Positions 1 through 9,812 of a DNA stretch of 17,890 nucleotides are shown here, one piece after another; the stretch's first letter is position 1, and every line of letters begins with the position of its first letter. A model generated the notes under the pieces. The model did no database searches and was not told the origin of the DNA. It saw nothing but the letters and a program-made list of their open reading frames with translations. Both the position numbers and the translations under genes were made by a program. Origin of the DNA: Mucidula mucida (Eukaryota > Basidiomycota > Agaricomycetes > Agaricales > Physalacriaceae); the NCBI GenBank assembly GCA_015501055.1, contig JADNYV010000691.1, forward strand, positions 1-17,890, written 5' to 3'.

Positions 1-793
1 GTCATTTTTCTTTGAGGATATGTACTTACTACCACAAAGGAGTGCAGGCTAGGAGAAAGATGCAAGTGAGCCTCAATAGCATGAAAACCAGAGATGGCAA
101 CCCAAAAAACTTCGACGTTATTCGAGACATTTGCAGCTCTGATATCTCCTCCCGGTACCAGCGTACATGCGGAATCTTAGTACTTTCACCCATGCGAACT
201 AGTCGCACAGGTGTTGTAGCGGAAATGTGGGAAATGAGTCAAATGTGGGTGAGGTGACCCTGATCCACTGGATCGCTGACTTGTCTACTCCAGAGAGATA
301 ATATCGTGACCTAGATGGGGGATAAAGAAAGAGTGTGTACTATAGCGCGATTTCAGCCCAGTTCCAGCGCATTTTGGGTTGCTGCAAATAGGTGACGCGT
401 GGTTAGACGTTGCGGTGATTTGCGCCACGTTGGCTTTCAATATTCGTATGAGTTCGACCAGTATCATCGGCATCCGGATGCGTCACGCGAAGTCATCCTA
501 GGTAGCCCTAACCTGAAACCAGCGGTGCATGTGTCAGCAGACCTCCTCTGGTCATGCCAAATTGTCACGGACTCGATATCGCGTTTCGACGCGTCGTGTA
601 CTGCGTAATCCTCGGAGCTCGACCGAATTGTAGTCCATTGTCGAAAAGGTTCAGGCTTCAAGCGTTGCCATCTTATTGATCTTGCTTTCAAAGGCAGCTT
701 CTTTCACGTCACTATGTGTATGATAATATATCCTCACAGGACAACAACATTATTATCGTTTCATCCCTCATCGTGTCTCCTTTCCCTCCAGAG
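1..793. other. Left-end stretch without a recognisable gene
   Basis: Short open frames occur on both strands, but none shows a family motif, a convincing exon chain or a sustained hydrophobic or coiled-coil pattern. The only coding-like signal begins near position 794, where the flavin oxidoreductase relic starts. I see no repeat array or RNA gene here. Confidence 0.5.
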
Positions 794-1195
794 AATGTCG
801 CTGTCCTGGTCAAGCCCCTCACGCTTGGGTCTGGTGTGCTGACGCTGTCCAACTGTGTAGTATTGGCCGCCATGACGCGCAACCGTGCGGTTCCTACGAC
901 TGTGCCGAACGAGCTCATGAAAGGTGCGCGCATATGGCGATGAAGTGTGCTCACTGACTTCTGATCTCCAGATTATTATCTGCAACGCGCCAATGCTGAT
1001 CTGCTCATCACTGAAGCCATCCCCACGTCGTACCAAGGGTGAGCAAGCTGAATCTCACTCCCGATTGTTGATTGACGCGTCATTACCAGCACGGAATGGG
1101 CCGATGCTCCTTGCTTGCACACTGAGGAACATGTGGCGGCGTGGTAGACGATATTTGATGCTGTCCACGAGAAAGGCACCCTCATATTCGGTCAG
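794..1195 (+). pseudogene. 5' fragment of an Old Yellow Enzyme-type NADH:flavin oxidoreductase, broken
   Basis: Three joined exons (about 794-923, 972-1038, 1090-1195) read as the N-terminal third of an Old Yellow Enzyme-family FMN oxidoreductase. The visible stretches are VKPLTLGSGVLTLSNCVVLA, AAMTRNRAVPTTVPNELM, YYLQRANADLLITEAIPTSY and TEWADAPCLHTEEHVAAW. Introns 924-971 and 1039-1089 have GT-AG ends and keep phase. Enzymes of this family are cytosolic and reduce activated C=C bonds with NAD(P)H. Several breaks are visible. The only nearby ATG (795) is one base out of frame. A TAG stop at 1145-1147 sits where the family has a W-K type pair. The usual Gly-Gly-Ala after the ARA-type motif is missing. 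Homology ends after IFGQ at 1195, before the expected LWH motif and the rest of the barrel. The family call is firm; relic status is well supported, though a sequencing error could explain one lesion but not all. Confidence 0.75.
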
Positions 1196-1227
1196 GCGAG
1201 TATCCCATTCGCATATTCGTATTTTGC

Positions 1228-2260
1228 ATGGTGGCTGATCTTGTTCGATCTAGCTTTGGCACGCAGAACGTGTATGCCACCCGGACATCGCCCATCACAA
1301 TTGGCGTCGAGGGTGAGGTTTACGGTGCATTTCTTGATCTACTTGTGCGCTATGGGGACCCTAATTCATATACACTACAGGTGTCTCTGCCACAACCATG
1401 CTCATCTCTCCTATTTGATTGATGTATGTTTTGATTCTTGAAGCGTACAAAGACTGCTTCGCTAGTGAAGAAAGTCCTTAGGCATAGTGGTGCTACGCAA
1501 ATTGGGCCCTCGCTGCGCTCTCTTTCTCATCATGCTCATCTTGTTTGTTATATCGACAGCGCAAGTTTATCTCCACACAATGTACTTTACTGTGCGATTT
1601 CCTACCATGGACCCATCTCCGGAGGAGCCGAGGCTCGCGGCGCAGTCCGCGCGACTTTCCACCAGTACCATGATTCTGCGGCGTATTGATGTGAGTCTTT
1701 TCCATTCCATGATCGAATTGTTAACCTAGGCATGCAGTACTTCATCAGCGATACTGTCGTGGTTTGGAGGACGTGGACTATCTATTACGACAATGTATAC
1801 GTTCGCGCATACCTTGCCATCGTCTTGCTGGCGACGGGTGGTAAAATCATTCTACATCTCAGACTTAATAGTAGTACTAATTTTCTGTTTTCATAGCCAC
1901 GTCGATTGCGACAACGATAATCACCCTCAGAATTCATGACTTAACTGTCACAAATATGCTGTGCTCGTTCTGTCTCCTGCTCACCAACTTCAGCACGACA
2001 CTGCTATGTGCGTACAAAGTCTGGTAAGTGGGTGACTCCATATTTGTTCGACCTCTCATGTGCCCTCTAGGCATTATCGGCGGGTCATCAAGGCTGCTTT
2101 CGCGGGAAGAACCAGGAGAACTCTGGTGGAGAACGTGTTGCTTGTTCTTGTCGAGTCCGGATCGCTTTATTGCATCTTCTGGGTATCTCTCTGCTCGTTG
2201 TGCATAGACTTATTCGTGTCTTAGCTCCTCTTAATGCTCGGCGATTACAGTCTGTTGTGA
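1228..2260 (+). pseudogene. Truncated relic of a fungal multi-pass membrane protein (DUF6533-like)
   Basis: Exon-like blocks at 1228-1324, 1381-about 1440, about 1487-1690, 1738-1840, 1897-2023, 2071-2182 and 2225-2260 join through GT-AG introns. They resemble the large Agaricomycete family of seven-helix membrane proteins with an N-terminal DUF6533-type region. Landmarks are hydrophobic ALFLIMLILFVISTAQVYLH, then YFISDTVVVWRTWTIYY, then AYKVWHYRRVIKAA followed by LVENVLLVLVESGSLYCIFW. The function of the family is unknown. The 5' part is damaged: the second block hits a stop soon after ATTMLIS, and joining it to the third block needs at least two frame changes. The 3' part stops at 2258-2260 shortly after LLLMLGDY, losing the last helices and the cytoplasmic tail that family members normally carry. 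The later introns keep perfect phase, so decay is probably recent. It follows another broken gene by about 30 bases. Confidence 0.6.
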
Positions 2261-2449
2261 TATGTTCGCTTTGAACTCAAATGATTCATGCCTCACTTCG
2301 TTGTTCGTATTAGTTCCTATTTGAATCACGAAGACGCACTGAACTTCGCATCATGATACAGGGACTGTATGCATCAGCTATCTTCACCATTGTCTCCCTC
2401 TCGAAACTCGCCTGAGACGTTCTACTCTGTTGTTGATCACGACCTTCAA

Positions 2450-3705
2450 CAGCAATTCTCAAACTCGGACAATATTGAATGGACCCCGAAGTTTGCGGAT
2501 GTAAGCCCGTCGCCAATATTGTGATAGGGTCTGTACACGCGGAATGCGCCGCTCTGTTGGGGCGCTCGATGTCCGTTCTTGTTTCCGATATTGATCACAG
2601 TATGGCTGTCGTTCAAGAGCAGCCCCTCCAATAAACGCTCCGTTTGAAACACAAGATCGTTCAATTCATGGATCTCTGAATATAATTCAAGGGCGCTGAA
2701 ACAGTATGTTACTCTCTCGAAACGATGTAGTGTATGATCTTGTATACCAGGTATCGAAACTATCAACACCGAGGGTTTCAAGTATACAACTCGAAGTCGA
2801 ACGTACAATACAAGAGAATACAGGTCCTTATATCAAATTCTTTGTCCACGCAATCTGCCTGCATCGACAACACTTGATGCTGTATAGGAGTGGGTATCGA
2901 CGCTAGAAGCGATGAGGACTTACTGGCTGCCAGAAGCTTGAATAGGGAGCGATAAAGCTCCAAGACGGCCCAGAAGTTGAGCTTCGGTTGAAGCTCAACT
3001 TGAACGCGCGCGTCATACTGGCAGTAGGATTCTAAATGGTACTCGCAAAACTTCAGTTGACGGACTCGGTGTATGACAGTGTTGACGTGAATGCGAGTCG
3101 TTCCCGAGTTGAAGCGTTTCATTCATTCTGAGGACGCCATCGACATTCTGTGGTCAGCGTCCGTGCACGCTGAACTTGTCTCTTGAAACGCCTCTACGCC
3201 GATACTGTAGGCGACGCAAAATCCCCGCACTCCGTGCGCATATATCAAGACGGTCCTCATTATTTCCGATACCCTCTGTCGCCGCCCAGGTGATCTCTTG
3301 GTTTGTGGCGTTCGCAGAGGCGTACTCGAGACGAACCCCAGCGAATGTCTGAACTATGAGCAGCCATGTTTGTCCGGAATGTCGGCCAACACAAGACCGA
3401 CACCAGTGATCATGGCGCGATTGAGCATTGCAAACGGTACGGATGTCGGACAAAATCAATGTAGTACTACAAGCTTTTTAGGGCCTCGATCAACGCCATC
3501 GTGAGCCCCAGCATCAGCGCATTGACCATCTACTTCAGGTCGTCTCAATAAACATTTCGCTGAACTCACTCACGTAGAGCTTACCTTGGTCGCCCACTGG
3601 TATATTTACTTGACGACTGTAGAACCGCACGCCTGCCAAGACAGAGAACGCAATGGCGAGGGATATGAGGGTGAGGTAGAGCACAAGGACGAGGCTCGGG
3701 GACAT
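2450..3705 (-). CDS. Unrecognised gene candidate with an N-terminal membrane anchor, exon model incomplete
   Basis: The best start is the ATG at 3705. The first exon (3705-3574) encodes 44 residues with a long hydrophobic segment from about residue 4 to 26 (VLVLYLTLISLAIAFSVLAG), typical of a signal anchor. It ends at a consensus GTGAGT donor; a 44-base intron leads in phase to an exon from 3529 downwards that reads MVNALMLGLTMALIEA. Further coding-like blocks follow at about 3375-3160, 3122-2928 (ends ELYRSLFKLLAA before a GTAAGT donor) and 2700-2450 (ELYSEIHELNDLVFQTERLL, stop near 2450). I could not join the middle blocks in one frame, so this may be a broken gene. I recognise no family. 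The same residues do not read sensibly on the plus strand. Confidence 0.3.
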
Positions 3706-4302
3706 TTGGAGATGACTGTAGTGGTTAGGACGGTAGCGGGATAGGAAGCGAAAGAGTAGAAGTGCGGACTTCTTGCGGCAAAGCGATACCGGATCTAGAA
3801 TTAGATAGGAGGACTGGCGGATCCTAGGTTGTATACCCTAGTCCCAGCACAGTAGAGTACGTTTCCGTGATCGCTTCGCTGATATTCCTTGTCATCGGGG
3901 AGGTGACTGATAAGTTTCACTTCACCTTCTCTGCAAGGTTACATACAACAGTAGACCGAAGGAGAAGCGCCTCAGAGATGTATCAAAGCCTGGCGTGCAT
4001 GCAAATTCAAAGCTGCACCGCGGCACATGAGTGTACGAGAAATGAATATTCTGTGGCGTAAGAGGGCCAAGAGAGAAATTATTGAAATCTGTTGGGTGAT
4101 AGCTTAGCATGTGGGTGGGGCCATTGAAGCCTAGTCTCCTTCTAGGCGGTTAGCCCATTTAATCTTTTCGTGGGGAGTGGTCAACGAAGAGTATCGAGCC
4201 ACGTGATCTTGACGCGTGGACCGAATAAGGCAAGTCACAGGTCGGACCTGTTGATTTCCGACCATCACCTCTGCCGCCCAATTGCTCGTCGTCTCCGCCT
4301 CG
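3706..4302. promoter_or_regulatory. Intergenic region, likely divergent promoter of the kinesin and the minus-strand candidate
   Basis: No gene is visible in this stretch between two divergent starts. It contains a palindromic CACGTG (E-box type) at 4200-4205 and an ACGCGT at 4212-4217, about 90 bases before the kinesin ATG. In yeasts ACGCGT is the core of the MluI cell-cycle box bound by MBF. That it acts here is inference, since such six-base sites also arise by chance and occur elsewhere in the window. Confidence 0.3.
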
Positions 4303-7088
4303 ATGAGCGAAGGCCAACGCATCAGGATAGCTGCTCGTCTCCGGCCTCGCATTGATGGCGAGATTGACGACGACGGCGTCCAAATTTGCCACTCGTCAGG
4401 AGAGAGCTATGTCGCCGTACCCAATCCCGCCAACCCGGCGGAAACATTCAAGTTCAAGTCAGCTCATTCCCTGTATAACACTTGTAGGAGATTTAACGCT
4501 TTTCGCCCAGATTTACGAGCTGTTATGGTCAGGCTTCGGCCCAGGAGGAAATATATAAGAATGACGTTGAACCGTTGGTCGACACTGTGTATAGTGGTGT
4601 GGTGAGTGTCGAAAGATCTGTGCTTCTCCTGTGCTCATGATACGTAGACCGTTACCATCTTTGCATATGGCGTTACCTCTTCTGGCAAAACACATACGAT
4701 GCAGGGCACAAAGTCACAGCCAGGTGTCATTCCCCGTGTGGTCAGAGTGCGTGCCATTTCTACTTCTTGGCCTTTTTCTGATACCTGCCCAGTCCTTATT
4801 TGAACGCAAGGCCCAAATGAAACGAGATGATATCCAGTTATCCGTTTCATATATGGAGATATACAAAGACGATGTTTACGACCTTTTGGTTACTCGCGAG
4901 AACGTATGTTTGTCCCGGAGACATCTCTGTGCCGTACCCTTATCTCCATTACATGTAGGCTCCCAAACTACCAGTTCGAGAGAATCACGCGGGCATGGTC
5001 TTTGTCGCCAACCTCTCTACTTGCCCCTTGTCATCTGTTCAGGAGTTCGACGCAATCTATGCGTAAGCCCGTGTTCATCGCCATTCTTCACAGTCAGCTT
5101 ACGCCGTTCTATAGACGAGCAACAAACAATCGCTCTGTCGGAGCGACTAAATTAAATCACGCTTCTTCTCGTTCACACGCAGTCCTCACTATAGACGTTA
5201 CCATGCCAGAGGGCGACCGAAGCGAGTCGTAATCGTTATACGTCTTCTGCTCATACTGACGATGCCTTGGACAGCCATCACCGGCAAGATGAATCTCGTC
5301 GACTTGGCTGGTTCCGAGAACAATAAGGTTAACGTTTACACTTGTCTCCGCTTCTTTGGTACTGATAATGCATCATTAACATAGTTGACAGGCAACGATC
5401 CCTCGAGGATGGCGGAGTCGTCGGCCATAAATAAATCACTGAGTGTTCTGGGTCAGGTTGTGCGAGATCTTAACGCCGGAAAGCAGAGGATACCGTATCG
5501 TAACTCCAAGCTGACTCGTATCCTGCAAGACGCCCTCGGTGGTTCTTCGGTAGGTTTGTTAATATGCAATATCGCGCCTGGAACCAAGTTTAGGAAAGAT
5601 ACGCTCAATACATTGAAGTGCGTTTCCGCATATTGTTCGTTCATGTGACTAACCATATCAATGTAGCTTTGCAACGAGCGCAAAAGATGTGGAGAACAAG
5701 CCAGTTATCAACGAACGGGGTAAATGTTCATCGTTTCTTCGAAATTAGTGCGCAACGCCAACATGATCTCCAGACACGAGGCCACCTACAAAGCCGCATT
5801 TTGCTGCTCTCGCTCCGCAGGTCGCGCCTCTCAAGCCCGCTATTCTACCGGCTGTTCAAGCTTTAAAGACCGGAAAGCATGTACCACGGTCGCGGACTTC
5901 TCTATTGCCCAAAGCAAGACCTTCCAACTTTGGTGTTGCGCAATCTGTTGCTTCCGGGTCTCACTCGCGGGACTCCATACTGACGGATCAGGATCGCTCG
6001 GGTAGTCTAGCACCACCGGGCTTGACGGAGAAGGAGATCGATGAACGAGTATGACTTCCATTTCTGTCGACTTGTTTGAGATTCTCACAGCGACTACGCA
6101 GATAGCGAAAGCCGTCGAAGCTGAGGTCGCTAGGCGACTTGAAGAGAAAGAGAAGGAGAGATTGGAGAAAGCAGCAATGTCGCCAGGATCTGGTCGCCAC
6201 AAGTCGAAGAGTCCCAAGAAGGAGGCGCATTCCTTACCTCCGGGTATCCTAACACCTCTTCTGAAGAGACATAAGGATCTGGATAACGAACTGCACGCGC
6301 GCTTAAAGGAGCTGGAGAAGAAATTGTTTGTACTTTCCTCATTTGGTGAAGTATATTCATCTTACGTTGCCCAATTCAGTGAGAGTGGTAAAGGAGAGAT
6401 GGCTCTTGCCGAAACGTTGTCGCCCGCGGCTAGGAAGAAGACTGGACGTGCTTATGTTGCGCTAGCACGCGCACATTCTGATCAGTGCGTTGCTTCATTT
6501 CCAAGGCATTACAACAGCCTCATATTGTGGGTAACTGCAGGGGTGATCTCAAGGCAGCATTGGAGTTGTATCGCAGAGCGGAAGCATACGTGCCGGATAA
6601 TCAGAGACTGAAAGAAAGGTGGATACTTTTCGTTGTGCATGTGTTCTTATACACGCTCTCCTCTTCCGGAAAGCCACGTAGCTGACGGTTTGCGTCTGTC
6701 CCTTTGGTGCGTTTTCCCTTGGGACTTTAGGATTCTGGATATTGAATGGGCCCTCGAACACTCCAAGTCGCATCCTGCGCTTCAGTCACCAAAGCGGGGA
6801 AAGAAGAAGAAGAGGACAAAGAAGACGAAGCCGATTCGGGAGGAGGAGGAAGAAGTGGAGCAGATGGATGTGGATGAGGTTGCAGACGCGTTGGGCGAGC
6901 TGACGAACATTGAGACTGGGTCCAGTTCGTTTAAGCGGACGCGGGAAGAGGCCATGGATTATGATGTTGGGACACCTGCTAAACGTCTGTGCAAGGCGAA
7001 GAAGGCTGTCGCGCTTGATAGCGATGACGAGGAATATGTTGCAGCGGCTCCGATCAAGGATGTGATCGATATACCATCCCAGGTGTAG
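4303..7088 (+). CDS. Kinesin motor protein, KIF22/kinesin-10-like
   Basis: A microtubule ATPase motor, about 683 residues over 14 exons: 4303-4457, 4511-4601, 4648-4746, 4793-4903, 4959-5062, 5115-5228, 5275-5327, 5385-5617, 5667-5719, 5774-6048, 6102-6325, 6380-6484, 6541-6618, 6731-7088. The N-terminal motor starts RIRIAARLRPRI. It has the P-loop FAYGVTSSGKTHTMQG (Val where most kinesins have Gln), switch I NHASSRSHA, switch II LVDLAGSE, and then SRMAESSAINKSLSVLGQVV and RIPYRNSKLTRILQDALGG. This pattern fits kinesin-10 (KIF22/Kid), a chromosome-arm motor. After a Pro/Ser-rich linker come a charged helix (KAVEAEVARRLEEKEKERLE), a TPR-like helical pair (GRAYVALARAHSD, KAALELYRRAEAYVPDN) and a tail with a basic cluster KRGKKKKRTKKTKP followed by acidic runs, suggesting a nuclear protein. 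The animal KIF22 helix-hairpin-helix DNA-binding domain is not evident. All borders keep phase except exon 6 to 7, which is one base off. Motor identity is certain; the subfamily is likely. Confidence 0.88.
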
Positions 7089-7507
7089 TACGGCGTAGTG
7101 TCAATCATACCAGGCAGGAATGTATATGTTATGTACAAGAAGTATGCATTCGAACTCGTTCATATGTCACATCAAGTATGATTGATCCGTTTATACTAGC
7201 TAATCACGGTAGCGGGACGCGTCTGGGCGACTATCGCGATTTCAGCGCGTTCATCGTAATTCAGGAAAAGTTGGGGCGTCGTCGTGTCAATCTGAGCACG
7301 AACGCGTCCTCGCTGGCTAATCAGTCTCGAGGAGACTGACTTTGGACCGTATGTCTAGAATGCCAAGGAAACACGCGATCGTGCCACGTTTTGTGGGCGA
7401 AAAGGGGCTATATTTCTTTGATATTTCCTGGAGGGGCGAGAGCGAACCATACCCTTTCTTTTACCCTCACGACGACGTCGACCGCCGTCTCTGAAGCCTT
7501 GCCCGTC
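7089..7507. promoter_or_regulatory. Intergenic region between kinesin and desaturase, with a short inverted repeat
   Basis: This stretch holds the 3' end of the kinesin transcript and the likely promoter of the desaturase. A perfect inverted repeat, TCAGTCTC (7321-7328) and GAGACTGA (7332-7339), has a three-base spacer and sits about 170 bases before the desaturase ATG. Inverted repeats of this size can bind dimeric fungal regulators, but no factor is identified. An ACGCGT occurs at 7217-7222. No gene is seen. Confidence 0.35.
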
Positions 7508-9240
7508 ATGACGCCTGACCCAGCTGTTACTGTAGTCGAGCAGGAGACTTTTGTCGTTCCCGACTTTACAGTCAAGGACCTCCTCAGCGCTATACCGTGA
7601 GTGGACTCTTTTGCAAGGAGTCCTCGGATGCCTAACAGTTTTACCCCACAGCGCGCACTGCTTCAAGCGCTCGGCTCTCCGCTCGTCTTCCTACATGTAA
7701 TAGGACTTTTCTCAATGTGGCGAAACTAGCTCACCCTTCGCCAGGTTCTGGGACTTTTTCGTGATAGGGTGCTTATACAAGGCGACGTCCTTTGCGGACA
7801 CGTACATTGACCCCTCGGTCATCGACCTGCCGCACCCCGCGCTCTACGGGGCCGCACGCGTCGCACTATGGGCGATGTACAGTTTCTGGGTGGGCCTCTT
7901 TGGGACCGGGCTGTGGATCATCGCGCACGAGTGCGGGCACCAGGCGTTCTCCGAGTCCAAGGCTTTGAACAACACTGTCGGATGGGTCCTGCATTCTGCG
8001 TACGTGTTTTTTTTCATGAGGGGGGGGGGAATAAAGCTGACGTTACGGCAGACTAGGGGTTCCGTACCATTCCTGGAGGATCAGCCATGGGAAGCATCAC
8101 GCGTCGACGGGGCATGTTGCGTTGGACCAGGCGTACGTGCCGCCGACGCGTTCAGAGGCTGGTTTGAAGCCGTTTGATCCGTCGCGCGATGAGGACTTGC
8201 TTGGCTCGCGGGTGTCCGATGAGGTGAAGAAGGAGCTTTGGGAGGCTGTTGGCGAGTCGCCGCTTGGGAATGCTTGGGGCGTCGCGAGTTACCTCGTAGG
8301 TCTCCTCTTCTCGATCGATTTCTCTCTCATGCATGTGATATTCAGCTCCTTGGATGGCCGATGTATCTCTTCCTCAACGCGGCTGGACAACGCCGCTACC
8401 CCAAGTGGACCAATCGTTCGTTGTTCTCATGCGTTTTCTTATCCTTTCTCATGTTATCCACCAGACTTTAACCCCAACGCGGTCATCTTCGCTCCACACC
8501 AGTTCCGCCAGATCGTCCTGTCCGACATTGGCTGTGCTATATGGCTCGGTGCCATCATCGCGTCCGTCTACACCTGGGACTTTGTCACTGTCTTCCGCGT
8601 GTATCTTGCTCCCTACCTCTGGTAAGTGTATGGCGCGACTTCGGCGACCCTTTGACTGACTTCTTTGCATTCTAGGGTCAACCATTGGCTAATCTGTATT
8701 ACCTTCCTGCAACACACTGACCCTTTCCTCCCCCATTACCGCGCCCCCGAATTCACGTTCCCCCGTGGCGCGCTGTGCACCGTGGACCGCTCGTTATTGG
8801 GAGACTTGGGTAGCGTTATGGGGTGGATCGGCGCGCACTCTACGCATGGTATCTCGGAGACACACATTCTGCACCATGTGTCGAGTAAGATTCCTCATTA
8901 TCACGCGTGAGTGTTGGATGTTTTCCATAGGTAGTGCGTGTAGCTGATGGTCGTGGATAGATGGGAAGCGAGTGCTGCGCTCAAGAAGAAGCTGACTGCT
9001 AGCGGCATGAAGCATCTGAACGGTGGTGCTGTTGGATGGGCGGAGATGCACCGCGTTTTCAGGGAATGCAAGGTTTGCTTTTTTATCATTCACAATTCTA
9101 GTCTACTAACAACATTCTAGTTCATTGAAGACGAGGGCGATGTCGTGTTTTACAAGAACGGCTATGGGCTCGCACCGATGCGGCCTGTATTCAACGACGC
9201 GAGTGCTAGCGACTCGGGTATTGAGATGGGTGGAAAATAG
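7508..9240 (+). CDS. Delta-12 (omega-6) fatty acid desaturase, FAD2-like
   Basis: A membrane di-iron desaturase expected in the ER, converting oleoyl to linoleoyl chains. Nine exons (7508-7596, 7652-7696, 7745-7999, 8052-8295, 8346-8415, 8465-8621, 8676-8906, 8961-9072, 9121-9240) join in phase at GT-AG borders to give 440 residues, the usual length. The start gives a short soluble N-terminus before the family-typical DLLSAIPAHCFKRSALRSSS. All three histidine boxes are present: HECGH (106-110), HGKHH (142-146) in YHSWRISHGKHHASTGH, and HILHH (350-354). Hydrophobic segments lie between them (for example LWAMYSFWVGLFGTGLWIIA). The C-terminus ends SDSGIEMGGK. Delta-12 is preferred because of overall similarity to fungal FAD2 proteins; a delta-15 or bifunctional activity cannot be excluded from sequence alone. 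Intron 3 carries long T and G runs. The gene looks intact. Confidence 0.93.
8000..8051 (+). repeat. Homopolymer pair (T8 and G10) inside a desaturase intron
   Basis: The third intron of the desaturase contains eight consecutive T residues followed shortly by ten consecutive G residues, ending at an acceptor GGCAG at 8047-8051. Only this acceptor, not the TAG four bases later, restores the family sequence ALGVPYHSW. Such runs are prone to length change and read error, but lie outside coding sequence. Confidence 0.8.
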
Positions 9241-9812
9241 ATATACAGACTAGAGCTTGCGCATTTAGAAAAAGCTCATTTTTATCGAGACGTCCGTTTA
9301 ACGACACTTTCTTTAGATATACTTATAGTAGATCACGTTTGGTACCTTGCTTGGTTTAATGAAAGCCTACGCTTTTGACTTTGGGGATGGGGATGTTGGT
9401 AAGGTGGCTTGCAACGTGAACGGTACGTGATGAATTGGGGTCATTTCATTGACTCACGTGATCGTTTTGGAGGTTTTCCTTGACCACTGCCAGCGTTCTA
9501 GTTGTGGCCCATTGGCACCAAGCTTTCTCTTTCTATTTTCTCCCACGCGATGCTATCATTTCCTGATCAATACCTACGTACGTGTCGACCAAAGCACTGC
9601 TCCGCAGTTACTTCCTCGACGTGTGAACCCTCCGGGCATTTCACTAATTGCATCAATGATGAAGCCAATCGAAAGCCCGCTAATTCGACAGTTCTGAGAA
9701 CAATATCCCGCTTATGGTCCGGTCCGTGTCCGTCTTGCCAGCCGCGGTGCGAAGCCTCTCACGGACGGCTGTGCACTGGCTACATATTGCGCTGTCGTGC
9801 GTTGACCACGCC
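9241..9812. promoter_or_regulatory. Intergenic region between desaturase and b561 gene
   Basis: It contains the desaturase 3' flank and the likely promoter of the b561-type gene. A palindromic CACGTG lies at 9455-9460. An open frame from 9714 runs into the b561 gene, but its first 33 residues do not look like the family, so I treat 9714-9812 as leader. No other gene is visible. Confidence 0.4.

Noticed and set aside
285..691. Overlapping open frames on both strands in the left end
   Set aside because: No motif, no splice partner and no consistent composition; expected by chance in a GC-balanced stretch.
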